64,000 bases of DNA from NCBI GenBank assembly GCA_040218145.1, contig JAVJQK010000028.1, positions 19,781 through 83,780 on the forward strand. Reading direction: 5' to 3'. The notes beneath the pieces were generated by a model. That model did not search any database, had not been told where the DNA came from, and was given only the letters and a program-made list of their open reading frames with translations. A program made the position numbers and the translations under genes. The DNA is from Sandaracinaceae bacterium (lineage in GTDB: Bacteria; Myxococcota_A; Polyangia; Polyangiales; Sandaracinaceae). This document shows positions 22,846 through 30,602 of the stretch, piece by piece. The first letter of the stretch is position 1. Each line of letters starts with the position of its first letter.

Positions 22846-22851
22846 TATGGT
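22846..22851 (+). promoter_or_regulatory. -10-like TATGGT before the FHA gene
   Basis: TATGGT ends eight bases before GTG 22860 and selects this start within a much longer open frame. Confidence 0.5.
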
Positions 22852-22859
22852 TTGCACGC

Positions 22860-23462
22860 GTGTCGAGTGATCTGCAGTTCCCCACGCTGGACGCCCTGGC
22901 GGCGCGTCTCGTCGAGGAAGGCGCGGAGACCCTCCGCTTCGAGATCGACGCCCCGGTGCTGGTGCGTCGCCCCGACCCGCGGGAGGTCGTGGAGGACACG
23001 CGCTCGTTCCACACCCGGGGCGCGGCGAGCGTCTCGCTGGTGGAGGAGGCCCTGCGCCGCTCGAGCCGCCAGGCTGGTACGGGCATCTCGGCCCCGCGCG
23101 AGGGGGAGGGCATCGACGAGGTGCGCGTCGGCGCGGTGGTCTTCCTCCGCAAGCGCGCCGGCGCGACGACCTTCCAGGAGCGCATCGGCATCGGTCGCAC
23201 GGCGAACATGGACGCGTGCATCCCGCTGCCGCGCATCTCCAAGTATCATGCCTTCTTGACGGAGTCGGACGGCGGATACGAGCTCGCCGACGCGCGCTCC
23301 ACCTTCGGCACCGAGGTCGACGGGGTGAAGCTGGAGCCGCTGGTCGCGGTCCCGGTGGAAGACGGCGCGAACCTCATGCTGGGCCCCTACGCCTTCCGCT
23401 TCCACACGATCGGGGGCCTGATCGCGCACCTCGAGCGCATGAACCGCGTGCGCCAGGGCTGA
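22860..23462 (+). CDS. FHA-like domain protein
   Basis: The 200-residue protein has a C-terminal FHA-like domain: RIGIGRTANMDACIPLPRISKYHAFL supplies the Gly-Arg and Ser-x-x-His positions, and the strand with TFGTEVDGVKL replaces the usual N-G turn. The N-terminal ~90 residues contain no known domain. The canonical Ser-Arg pair of phosphothreonine contacts is partly altered (RISKYHA), so binding strength is uncertain. The GTG at 22860 is set by TATGGT upstream and by the start of domain-like content, although the frame is open back to 22230. No membrane segment is seen. It may act downstream of the Ser/Thr kinases encoded elsewhere in this window. Confidence 0.75.
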   Translation: MSSDLQFPTLDALAARLVEEGAETLRFEIDAPVLVRRPDPREVVEDTRSFHTRGAASVSLVEEALRRSSRQAGTGISAPREGEGIDEVRVGAVVFLRKRAGATTFQERIGIGRTANMDACIPLPRISKYHAFLTESDGGYELADARSTFGTEVDGVKLEPLVAVPVEDGANLMLGPYAFRFHTIGGLIAHLERMNRVRQG

Positions 23463-23509
23463 GGCGCGCGGGGTTGCCCCCGCCGCTCGAAGGCGCCACA
23501 TGACGGGTC

Positions 23510-24547
23510 GTGCTGGAGAACCTCCTGCGTCCGTGGATCGTCGCCCGCCTGCTCAGCGGCGGGGCCGTCGCGCTCCTGGCGCTCTTCGGCGCCTGGGTCG
23601 CGTGGAGGGTGCTGAAGCGCTGGCGGATCGGGGCGAGCACGGAGGGGCAGCTGGCCCTCGAGCGTCGCGCGGAGCTGGTGGCGGCGGTGGTGCAGGTCGC
23701 GCTCGTCTTCGCGGCCGCCAACCTGGCCCTGACCGTGCTGACCGCCGACCGGCTCACCCACTCCATCCGGGGCGCGATGTGCGCGTGGGGGGTCTTCGAC
23801 GCGAGCCCCTACGGCTTCCTCGCCCTGGCCACGAGCGCGCTCGGCGCGGCGCTCTGCGCGCTGTGGGTGGTGCTCCACCGCCTGGACCTGAAGCTCGCCA
23901 AGCCCGTCCTGACCCGCCGCAAGTTCGCGGCGCTCTTCGGCCTCGCGCCCGTGCTCGTGCTCGACCTCTACGTGACGGCGCGCTGGGCGCTGGACCTCGA
24001 CATGGAGGTGGTGGCGACGTGCTGCTCGCTCGGCCTCGACGACGCGCTCGGCGGCACGCAGGGCGCGGGCGGCGGGCCGCGGGAGCTCGCGGCGTGGATC
24101 GCGCTCGGCACCGGGGTGGGGGCGGTCCTCGCCTCCGCCTTCTCGTGGCGCCGGCCCGGCCGCTTCGCCGGGTGGCTCGCGGCCGGCTTCAGCGTCGCGG
24201 CGGCGGGCGCGGCCGTCCCCGCCATCCTGTGGTTCGTGGCGCCTCACGCGTACGAGACGCCGCACCATCTCTGCCCGTTCTGTCTGCTGCACGCGGACGT
24301 GGGCGGCATCGGCTGGCCGCTCTTCGGCGCGCTCTTCGGGGCGGCCCTCTGCGGCGCGGCCACGGGGCTCGTGCAGTCCCAGGGCGCGGCGAGTGCGCGC
24401 GGCGACGGAGCCGCGGTGGACGCGCTCTCCAGGCGGCTCAGCGGCTGGGCCGCGATGGGGTGGCTCACCGTGCTGCTGCTCGGCGCCTGGCCCGTCGCCC
24501 GATACGCGTGGATCACGGGCGGCGCTTCGCTCTTCGGAGGCACGTGA
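23510..24547 (+). CDS. Polytopic inner-membrane protein
   Basis: The 345-residue protein has about seven hydrophobic segments, including LLSGGAVALLALFGAWVAW, the stretch near 60-80, ALFGLAPVLVLDLYV and a final helix near the C-terminus. A Cys pair (CPFCLLH) sits at the edge of a helix near residue 260 and could bind metal or be redox active. The gene overlaps the next by one base (TGATG). That neighbour is NosL-like, so the pair may handle copper or thiol chemistry in the envelope. I do not recognise the family. GTG 23510 is the first start in frame. Confidence 0.7.
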   Translation: MLENLLRPWIVARLLSGGAVALLALFGAWVAWRVLKRWRIGASTEGQLALERRAELVAAVVQVALVFAAANLALTVLTADRLTHSIRGAMCAWGVFDASPYGFLALATSALGAALCALWVVLHRLDLKLAKPVLTRRKFAALFGLAPVLVLDLYVTARWALDLDMEVVATCCSLGLDDALGGTQGAGGGPRELAAWIALGTGVGAVLASAFSWRRPGRFAGWLAAGFSVAAAGAAVPAILWFVAPHAYETPHHLCPFCLLHADVGGIGWPLFGALFGAALCGAATGLVQSQGAASARGDGAAVDALSRRLSGWAAMGWLTVLLLGAWPVARYAWITGGASLFGGT

Positions 24548-24981
24548 TGCGTTCGGTCTGTCTGGCTCTCTCGCTGGTCGTCTCTGCCTTCGCATTCGCG
24601 GCGTGCGGCGACGACGACGTGGACGAGCGGGTCCGCTGCGCGACCTGCGGCATGGTGGTGCCCGAGGACAGCGGCTGGCGGGCCGGCGGCGAGTCGCTCG
24701 CGTTCGACGCCCCCAAGTGCCTCTTCCGCCGCATCCACCGCGAGGGCCCGGTCGAGGGGGCGTGGGTCATCGAGTACTACAGCCAGGAGCGCGCGCCGGC
24801 GGCGGAGCTCTTCTACGTCATCGGCTCCGATCTCGAGAGCCCGATGGGGCGCGACCTGGTCCCGGTGCGCGGCCGAGAGGCGGCGGAGCGCCTGCGCGAG
24901 GATCACCACGGCGAGGCGGTGCTCTCCTTCGACGAGGTGAGCGCCGAGATCGTCGAGGCGCTGTTCGCGCCGCGCGCCTGA
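24547..24981 (+). CDS. NosL-like lipoprotein
   Basis: The 144-residue product has a lipobox (FAFAAC near residue 19). Its mature domain matches the NosL pattern: RCATCGMVVPED with paired Cys and Met, FDAPKCLF, a central strand with VIEYYS, and the SPMGRDLVP loop. NosL proteins bind Cu(I) and help build the copper sites of nitrous-oxide reductase. No nosZ is visible in this window, so a general periplasmic copper chaperone role is more cautious. It is translationally coupled to the membrane protein upstream (TGATG). Confidence 0.75.
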   Translation: MRSVCLALSLVVSAFAFAACGDDDVDERVRCATCGMVVPEDSGWRAGGESLAFDAPKCLFRRIHREGPVEGAWVIEYYSQERAPAAELFYVIGSDLESPMGRDLVPVRGREAAERLREDHHGEAVLSFDEVSAEIVEALFAPRA

Positions 24982-24982
24982 C

Positions 24983-25555
24983 TCAGCAAGCGCGCTCGGT
25001 ATCGTCAGCGCAGAGCGCGTCGATGAGGGCCCGCGCGGTGTCCTCGAGGCCCCGCAGACCGGCCGCCCGGCCGAGCGCGATGGCCGCGTCCGGCGTCTCG
25101 CCGTTCAGGAACGCGCGCAGCGCCATGATCGCGCCCGCGCGGTTGCCCGAGCCGCAGTGCAGGATCACCGGGCCGTCCGCCTCCGCCAGGAGCGCGTCCA
25201 CCTCGCGCGCCACGTCCGCGGTGACGCCGTCCGCGCCCGCCACCGGCACGTGCGCGAAGCGCATGCCCAGCGCCTCGGTCTGTGCCCGCTCCTCCGCGAG
25301 CCCGCCTTCGGCCTCGGTCCGGAGCGAGATCACCATCACCACGCCCGCGTCGGCCGCGGCGCGCAGGTCGGCGCGGCTCGGCGGGCCGCCGGTGATCACG
25401 CCGGGCTCGGCCTCGGCCTGGTTCGGGAGCGCGAGCCGGGTCGGCTCGGAGGTCGGCTCGGAGATTGGCTCGGAGAGAGGTGGTGTGCCCCCACCGCACG
25501 CGGAGAGCGCGAAGGCGGAGACACAGAAGGCAAACAGGGCGATGCGTCGCGTCAC
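24983..25555 (-). CDS. Protein-tyrosine-phosphatase-like (DUF442-type) lipoprotein
   Basis: The 190-residue product has a lipoprotein signal (FCVSAFALSAC) and a short Ser/Glu/Pro-repeat linker (SEPISEPTSEPT). Its domain contains the phosphatase P-loop HCGSGNRAGA (HCxxGxxR-like). The pattern resembles DUF442 / beta-lactamase-hydrolase-like proteins, which are small cysteine phosphatases. Conserved Cys and Arg suggest it may be active, in the periplasm. GTG 25555 begins the signal peptide, and TACGTG ends six bases upstream. Substrate unknown. It is convergent with the NosL-like gene, one base apart. Confidence 0.75.
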   Translation of the reverse strand: MTRRIALFAFCVSAFALSACGGGTPPLSEPISEPTSEPTRLALPNQAEAEPGVITGGPPSRADLRAAADAGVVMVISLRTEAEGGLAEERAQTEALGMRFAHVPVAGADGVTADVAREVDALLAEADGPVILHCGSGNRAGAIMALRAFLNGETPDAAIALGRAAGLRGLEDTARALIDALCADDTERAC

Positions 25556-25561
25556 GCCGCC

Positions 25562-25567
25562 CACGTA
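25562..25567 (-). promoter_or_regulatory. -10-like TACGTG before the phosphatase-like gene
   Basis: TACGTG on the minus strand ends six bases before GTG 25555. The last base deviates from TANNNT. Confidence 0.4.
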
Positions 25568-25572
25568 GACAC

Positions 25573-25890
25573 TCAGCTCGGCGCGTCGAGGGCCCGGACC
25601 GCGTTGGCGAGCATCACGGCGGCCACCGCGATGAGCACCCCGGTGAGCGCCGTCTGCAGGGTGCCCAACAACATCAGGCCGATGTTGGCCACGCCGCCGT
25701 AGTCGATCTCCACGACCCGGTAGGCGATCATGTTGCAGCACGTCGTGAGGATCTCGAGCGCGCCCGCGCCGATGAGCAGGTAGCCCGCGGTCGGCTTGGC
25801 GGCGCGCACCACCGTCGCGCCCACGCCGAGGTAGGCCACGCCGATGAGGACGGCGAAGAAGGTGTAGAGCCAGGGAATCAGAGCGCTCAC
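25573..25890 (-). CDS. Small membrane protein with PTAGYLL motif (B)
   Basis: The 105-residue protein has three to four hydrophobic segments. It shares the pattern PTAGYLLxGxG followed by a CC pair with the protein encoded immediately upstream, so the two are tandem paralogues. GTG 25890 overlaps the upstream stop (GTGA). They probably form a hetero-oligomeric membrane assembly. No family recognised. Confidence 0.6.
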   Translation of the reverse strand: MSALIPWLYTFFAVLIGVAYLGVGATVVRAAKPTAGYLLIGAGALEILTTCCNMIAYRVVEIDYGGVANIGLMLLGTLQTALTGVLIAVAAVMLANAVRALDAPS

Positions 25891-26237
25891 GCCGGGCCTC
25901 CCGTCTCCATGAGCCGCGTCTGCAGATGGCGCGCGAGCAGCACCAGCCCCGCCAGCAGGAGACCGGTGGAGAGCAGCCAGGCGAAGAGCCCGAGCAAGCT
26001 CGGCAGCGAGCCGAGCGTGTCGAGCAGCTCGTATTGCTCCGCCTGCATCAGCGCGCCGGGGAGGCTGCTGCAGCAGAAGAAGCCCCACCGCACCAGCCCG
26101 CCGCCCGCGAGGAGATAGCCCGCGGTCGGGTACGCTTTGCGCACTGGCACGAGCCCCACGACGATGAGCGCGACGGCGGTCAGCCACCCGATGCACCCGT
26201 CGAGTGAGCCGAGGCCGCTCATGGCTTCCGCTTCCAT
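25887..26237 (-). CDS. Small membrane protein with PTAGYLL motif (A)
   Basis: The 116-residue product has about three hydrophobic helices and the sequence PTAGYLLAGGG followed by FFCCSSLPG. ATG 26237 (MEAEAMSG) is supported by TACCGT ending seven bases upstream; ATG 26222 is a near alternative. It is the first gene of a two-gene operon with its paralogue. Function unknown. The Cys pairs of both paralogues lie near a helix end and could form disulfides or bind metal. Confidence 0.6.
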   Translation of the reverse strand: MEAEAMSGLGSLDGCIGWLTAVALIVVGLVPVRKAYPTAGYLLAGGGLVRWGFFCCSSLPGALMQAEQYELLDTLGSLPSLLGLFAWLLSTGLLLAGLVLLARHLQTRLMETGGPA

Positions 26238-26244
26238 GGGGCGC

Positions 26245-26250
26245 ACGGTA
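26245..26250 (-). promoter_or_regulatory. -10 element (TACCGT) for the PTAGYLL pair
   Basis: TACCGT on the minus strand ends seven bases before ATG 26237. Confidence 0.5.
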
Positions 26251-26444
26251 TCAGCTCCAATGCGCGTCGGGGGGGGATTCGCTAGCAGTCCGTCGAAGAG
26301 CCTCGCTCCTCGTCTCTCGGGCGGGACGACCCGTCGCTCGGCCCGTGTCTCCTCGAAAATGCTCAAGCATTTCCTCGTCGCCCCGAACCGAGAACCGGGC
26401 CGTCGCGCTCCGAGATCCTTCGGGCTCGGTACTTCAACGGCCTG

Positions 26445-26939
26445 CTACCCGTCGAAGAGGCGCCGCTCGAGCGCGCGCGCGTCGTCGCCTGTGACGTGGG
26501 CGAGCACGGCCCGAGCCATGCGGCCGTCGTGGGGAGCGAGGAGGGCGGGGAGGGCCGCCTCGAGCTGCGCGAGGCTCGGCTCGAAGCCGGTCCCCGCGTG
26601 ATGGTCGCGCAACCAGCGGCGCGCGGCGTCGAGGTCGCGGCTCCTGCGCATCGCGCGCTTGAGCCGGAGCATCGCACGCATCCATCCGTGAAACGCCGCG
26701 AGCGGGGGAGCCCAGTCGGGGACCGGCCCGCCCTCTCGCGCCGCCTCGAGCGCGCCGATCCGCGCTTCGATGACCCGCATCGGCAGCCGATCGATCTCGC
26801 GCAGCGCGCCCGGGAACTCCGTCGCGAGCGCGCGCATCTCCGTCGGCGCCGCGTCGTCCCCGCCGCGCGCGTGGGCCTCGCGCATCGCGCGCATCCGCCG
26901 GTACTTGTCCAGCAGCGCGTCGAGGATCTCGGAGTGCAC
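26445..26939 (-). CDS. Conserved-looking helical protein, unknown function
   Basis: The 164-residue product is predicted fully helical and rich in Arg, Ala and Glu, with evenly spaced amphipathic segments such as LDALLDKYRRMRAM, ARIGALEAAREG and AMLRLKRAMRRSRDLDAARRWL. There is no signal peptide or membrane segment. GTG 26939 is supported by TACGGT ending six bases upstream and by the divergent gene that begins 52 bases away. The base composition is that of a real gene. I do not recognise the family. Confidence 0.6.
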   Translation of the reverse strand: MHSEILDALLDKYRRMRAMREAHARGGDDAAPTEMRALATEFPGALREIDRLPMRVIEARIGALEAAREGGPVPDWAPPLAAFHGWMRAMLRLKRAMRRSRDLDAARRWLRDHHAGTGFEPSLAQLEAALPALLAPHDGRMARAVLAHVTGDDARALERRLFDG

Positions 26940-26945
26940 GCCGAA

Positions 26946-26951
26946 ACCGTA
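26946..26951 (-). promoter_or_regulatory. -10 element (TACGGT) for a leaderless gene
   Basis: TACGGT on the minus strand ends six bases before GTG 26939. Confidence 0.6.
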
Positions 26952-26991
26952 GCTGGTAGGCCCCGACGCAGCACACCGAAGGAGGCGCACC

Positions 26992-27645
26992 ATGACGCTG
27001 GTCGACCTGAGCCACGTGATCGAAGCCGGCATGACCACGTACCCGGGCCTGCCCGGCCCGATCCTCTGTGACTTCCTGAGCCGCGAGGCGTCGCGCGCGC
27101 TCTACGACCCGGGCACGAGCTTCCACATCGGCAAGATCGAGCTGGTGGCGAACACCGGCACGTACGTGGACGCCCCGTTCCACCGCTACGAGGACGGCGT
27201 CGACGTAGCCGGGCTCCCGCTGACGAGCCTCGCCGACCTCGACACGGTGGTCGTGCGCGCGCCGCACGCGGACGGCCGCCGCGTCGACGTCGACGCCCTG
27301 CGTGGCCTAGACGTGAGGGGCCGCGCGGTGCTGGTCCACACCGGGTTCGCGGCGCGCTGGCGCACCCCCGCCTACCTCGAGGGGCACTCCTTCCTCACCG
27401 AGGCGGCGGCGCTGCATCTCCGCGACGAGGGCGCCGCGCTCGTGGGCATCGACTCCCTCAACATCGACGACACGCGCGGCGGCGCGCGCCCCGTGCACAG
27501 CGCCCTGCTGGGGGCCGGCATCCCCGTCTGCGAGCACCTCACCGGCCTCGAGCAGCTCCCCGACGCGGGGGCGCGCTTCTTCGCCGTCCCGCCGAAGGTC
27601 CGCGCCCTCGGCACGTTCCCCGTCCGCGCGTTCGCGCTGACATGA
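26992..27645 (+). CDS. Cyclase/kynurenine-formamidase-family protein with altered metal motif
   Basis: The 217-residue protein matches the cyclase (KynB-like) family: the N-terminus LVDLSHVIEAGMTTYPGLPGP, later FAARW, VGIDSLNIDD, and PPKVRALGTFPVRAFA at the end. The family metal-binding motif HxGTHxDxPxH reads NTGTYVDAPFH here, so two of the histidine ligands are Asn and Tyr. It may use a different metal arrangement or act on another substrate. Unlike its neighbours it has a strong ribosome site (GGAGG at 26981-26985). No tryptophan-degradation genes are nearby. Confidence 0.82.
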   Translation: MTLVDLSHVIEAGMTTYPGLPGPILCDFLSREASRALYDPGTSFHIGKIELVANTGTYVDAPFHRYEDGVDVAGLPLTSLADLDTVVVRAPHADGRRVDVDALRGLDVRGRAVLVHTGFAARWRTPAYLEGHSFLTEAAALHLRDEGAALVGIDSLNIDDTRGGARPVHSALLGAGIPVCEHLTGLEQLPDAGARFFAVPPKVRALGTFPVRAFALT

Positions 27646-27650
27646 CGAGC

Positions 27651-28328
27651 TCAGTCGTCGACGACCGAGCCGTCTCGCATCGAGACGCAGCGGTCCACCC
27701 GCGGGTCGTCGGCGAGGCGAGGGTCGTGGGTGGCGGCGACGATGGTGGTGCCTTCGTCGCGGAGCGAGGCGAGCAGATCCACGATCTCGCGGGCGTTGTC
27801 GGTGTCGAGGTGCGCCGTGGGCTCGTCGAGGAGGAGCACCGGCGGGGACAGCACGAGCGCGCGCACGATCGCGGCCCGCTGGCGCTGGCCTCCGCTGAGG
27901 CGCGAGGCGCGCGTGTCGATGCGGTCGCCCAGGCCGAAGCGGGTCAGCAGCGCCTCGGCGCGATCCGCCTGCGCCTTCGTCGCGCCGCCGAGCGGGACGA
28001 GGGGCAAGAGCAGGTTCTCGCGCACGCTCATGCCGTCGATGAGGGAGAGATCCTGGAAGACGAACCCGACCTTGGTCCGACGGACCGCGGTGCGGTGGTG
28101 ATCGCGCAGGTGCGTCAGGGACTCGCCGAGCACGTGCACGGCCCCCGAGGTCGGCGTGACCATGCCGCCCATCAGGCCGAGCAGGGTCGTCTTGCCGGAG
28201 CCGCTCGGGCCGCGCAGGACCCAGAGCGCGCCCTCGGGCACCTCGAGGCGCACGCCCGCGACCGCGTCCACGCGGGTGGCGCCATCCAGATAGCGCTTGC
28301 GCACGTCCTCGAGGACGATGGCGCTCAC
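27651..28328 (-). CDS. ABC transporter ATPase (LolD/MacB-type)
   Basis: The 225-residue ATPase has Walker A GPSGSGKTTL, Q-loop FQDLSLIDGMS, signature LSGGQRQRAAI, Walker B VLLLDEPTAHLD and the switch His in AATHDPRL. Sequence and size fit the LolD/FtsE/MacB group, which drives mechanotransmission-type export of lipoproteins or lipids. The GTG start overlaps the stop of the permease gene upstream (GTGA). It is the last gene of a five-gene operon with MlaE- and FtsX-like permeases. Confidence 0.93.
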   Translation of the reverse strand: MSAIVLEDVRKRYLDGATRVDAVAGVRLEVPEGALWVLRGPSGSGKTTLLGLMGGMVTPTSGAVHVLGESLTHLRDHHRTAVRRTKVGFVFQDLSLIDGMSVRENLLLPLVPLGGATKAQADRAEALLTRFGLGDRIDTRASRLSGGQRQRAAIVRALVLSPPVLLLDEPTAHLDTDNAREIVDLLASLRDEGTTIVAATHDPRLADDPRVDRCVSMRDGSVVDD

Positions 28329-29476
28329 TCGCCACCTCGGAGCGCCTGGTCGGGGTCGATCATCGAGGCGCGCCAGGCGGGCACGACGCTGATCGCCACG
28401 AAGGGGATCACCACCGACGCGAGGAGCGCGAACGCCTGCACCGGATCGAAGGACGGCACGAGGCGCATGGGCGGGCGGAGCGCGCTCCAGCCGAGCAGCG
28501 CGTCGAGCAGGCCGGGCGCGTCGAGCCAGAACACGTAGACGTAGGCGAGCACTCCGCCGAGGGTCGCGCCGAAGACGGCGACGATCGCCGACTCCCACAT
28601 GCGCGCGGCGAGCACGTCGCCCGTGCCCCAGCCGACCGCCTTGAGCACCCCGATCTCGCGGCGCTCGTCGCGACCGAGGCCGGTCAGCCGCTCCCAGGCG
28701 AGCAGCAGGAAGGCGGCGAGCGCGGGCAGGAAGAGGAGGGCGAGCAGCCCGCCGCGCGTGTCGAAGGTCAGCTCGTAGGTGCGCTCGAGCAGCCGCGCGT
28801 CGAGCACGCGGGCGCCGGGGACGAGCGCCCCGATGCGCTCCGTCAGCACGCTCGCCTCGTCCTGCGTGGTCAGGTCGATGGCGAGATCGGTCGCGCTGCC
28901 CTCGGGCATGCCCAGCAGCCGACGGGCGTGGGTGGGCGTGGCCACGATGAGATCCGCGGTCCGGATGGCCGCGTCCTCGCCGAAGACGCCGACCACCTCG
29001 CTGAACTGCACCTCGCCCTGGACGGGGATGCCGATCTCGTCGCCCACCCGCAGACCCAGGAGATCGGCGATGGACGCGCCGACCGTGACCTCTCCGTCCT
29101 CGGTGGGGAGGCGACCGTCCTCGAGCACGTGCGCCTCGGTCGCGCCGACCACGGTCACGTTCGCCTCGAGCGCGACGAAGAAGTAGTAGCCCCAGACGCG
29201 CGGGGTCACGCGGCGGACCGCGGGGAGGGCCGCGATCTCCTCGCTCACGCTCACGTCGATGAGCGCCGGGCGCCCCGCCACGAGGCGCTGCACGGTCAGG
29301 TCGGGCATGCCGCCGGTGCCGCGCGCGTACTCGGCGCGCAGCGCGTCGGTCAGCAGCAGCGCGGCGCCGAAGAGCGCGATCACGAACGCGAGCCCCACCG
29401 TGAGCGCGAGGCTCTTGCCGAGCCGGCGTCGCAAGCCTCCGAGGGCGAAGTCGATCAAGGCGAGCTGACGCTTCAT
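28325..29476 (-). CDS. FtsX/LolC-type ABC permease
   Basis: The 383-residue protein has one N-terminal transmembrane helix (LTVGLAFVIALFGAALLL), a ~200-residue periplasmic domain of MacB-like pattern (ISEEIAALPAVRRVTPRVWG region), and three C-terminal helices ending in the coupling segment IPFVAISVVPAWRASMIDPDQALR. This is the MacB/LolCE architecture. It pairs with the downstream LolD-like ATPase. ATG 29476 overlaps the stop of the small upstream gene (ATGA). Confidence 0.9.
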   Translation of the reverse strand: MKRQLALIDFALGGLRRRLGKSLALTVGLAFVIALFGAALLLTDALRAEYARGTGGMPDLTVQRLVAGRPALIDVSVSEEIAALPAVRRVTPRVWGYYFFVALEANVTVVGATEAHVLEDGRLPTEDGEVTVGASIADLLGLRVGDEIGIPVQGEVQFSEVVGVFGEDAAIRTADLIVATPTHARRLLGMPEGSATDLAIDLTTQDEASVLTERIGALVPGARVLDARLLERTYELTFDTRGGLLALLFLPALAAFLLLAWERLTGLGRDERREIGVLKAVGWGTGDVLAARMWESAIVAVFGATLGGVLAYVYVFWLDAPGLLDALLGWSALRPPMRLVPSFDPVQAFALLASVVIPFVAISVVPAWRASMIDPDQALRGGE

Positions 29477-29784
29477 CGCCGCACGATCTCCACCCCGCCG
29501 ACCCTCAGGATGGCGCGCGGTGGGCCGATCAAGGCGCCCGCGGGATCGACGTCGGGGGCGCCGGGCAGATCGCTGACCGCCGCGCCAGGCTCGGCCTGAG
29601 AGGGGTGACGCAGCCAGCGCTCCGCGCTGCTCAACACCAGGTCGGGCAGCCCGAGCCGCGCGGCGGCGCGCGTGTCTTCGTCGTGGATCGGCCGTCGCAG
29701 CGACGCGTCGACGGCCACCGCGATCACAGAGAGCGCGAGCGCCACCAGCGCCGCCGCGAGGGCGCGCAGCCGAGGGGACGCCAT
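29473..29784 (-). CDS. Small exported/anchored protein in the MlaE-FtsX operon
   Basis: The 103-residue protein starts with a hydrophobic helix (LRALAAALVALALSVIAVAV) followed by a periplasmic domain of about 75 residues that ends in PRAILRVGGVEIVRR. It overlaps the MlaE-like gene by one base and the FtsX-like gene by four, so it is certainly part of the operon. Position suggests an accessory factor that bridges the two permease types. Family not recognised. Confidence 0.65.
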   Translation of the reverse strand: MASPRLRALAAALVALALSVIAVAVDASLRRPIHDEDTRAAARLGLPDLVLSSAERWLRHPSQAEPGAAVSDLPGAPDVDPAGALIGPPRAILRVGGVEIVRR

Positions 29785-30602
29785 CACGGTCCGAGCACGC
29801 TCAGGAGCAGCTGGGTGAGGATCGCGTTGGCGACGAGCACCGCGATCGAGACCGCGACCACCGCCGTCGTCGTGGAGCGGCCGACGCCCTCGGTCCCGCC
29901 GCGCGTCCGCATGCCGAAGTGACAGCCGAGGAGCGTCACGAGGAAGCCGAACACGGGCGTCTTCGCGATGCCGCTGACGAGATCCTCGAGGTCGATCGTG
30001 TCGATCGCGGTCGAGAGGAAGAAGGGCATCGAGATGCCGAAGGTCACCTTGCAGACGATCATCGCGCTGCCGATGCCGAGCACGATCGCGAAGCACGCAA
30101 GCAGGGGCATCAGCAACGTCCCGGCGAGCACGCGCGGCACGACGAGCTTGCGGATGGGGTCGGCGCCGAGCGCGCGGATGGCGTCGATCTGCTCGGTCAC
30201 CGCCATCGAGCCGAGCTCCGCCGCGATGCCCGCCGCGATCCGGCTGCCGACCACCAGGGAGGTCAGCGAGGGCGCGAGCTCCCGGACCATGCTCAGCCCG
30301 ACGATCCGCCCGACGCTGTCCCGGGCGCCGAAGCGCTCGAGCGAGTAGGCGAACTGGATCGCCATGACGATGCCGACGAAGATGGCGGTGGCCGCGGCGA
30401 TGCCGAAGCTCTTCACGCCGAGCTGCTCCATCTGGTAGACGAACGCGCGCGGCTCGAAGCGCGTAGTGAAGAGGGCGCGGACGGCGCGGAAGGAGAGCCG
30501 GGTGACGCCGCCCGCCTGCCGCATGAAGGCCATCACGCGGCGGCCCTGACCCCGGAACACGCGGTCGAAGAAGCCGGCGCGCGCCTTCGCCTGCGCGGTC
30601 AC
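29784..30602 (-). CDS. MlaE-type ABC permease
   Basis: The 272-residue integral membrane protein has the MlaE family features: an amphipathic N-terminal helix region, the core with GSRIAAGIAAELGSMAVTEQIDAIRALGADP, and five to six helices. MlaE permeases move phospholipids between inner and outer membranes with an MlaF ATPase and an MlaD (MCE) protein. No MCE protein or MlaF is encoded here. Instead a LolD/FtsX pair follows, so partner proteins must come from elsewhere or the operon works differently. GTG 30602 overlaps the upstream lipoprotein stop (GTGA). Confidence 0.9.
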   Translation of the reverse strand: MTAQAKARAGFFDRVFRGQGRRVMAFMRQAGGVTRLSFRAVRALFTTRFEPRAFVYQMEQLGVKSFGIAAATAIFVGIVMAIQFAYSLERFGARDSVGRIVGLSMVRELAPSLTSLVVGSRIAAGIAAELGSMAVTEQIDAIRALGADPIRKLVVPRVLAGTLLMPLLACFAIVLGIGSAMIVCKVTFGISMPFFLSTAIDTIDLEDLVSGIAKTPVFGFLVTLLGCHFGMRTRGGTEGVGRSTTTAVVAVSIAVLVANAILTQLLLSVLGP

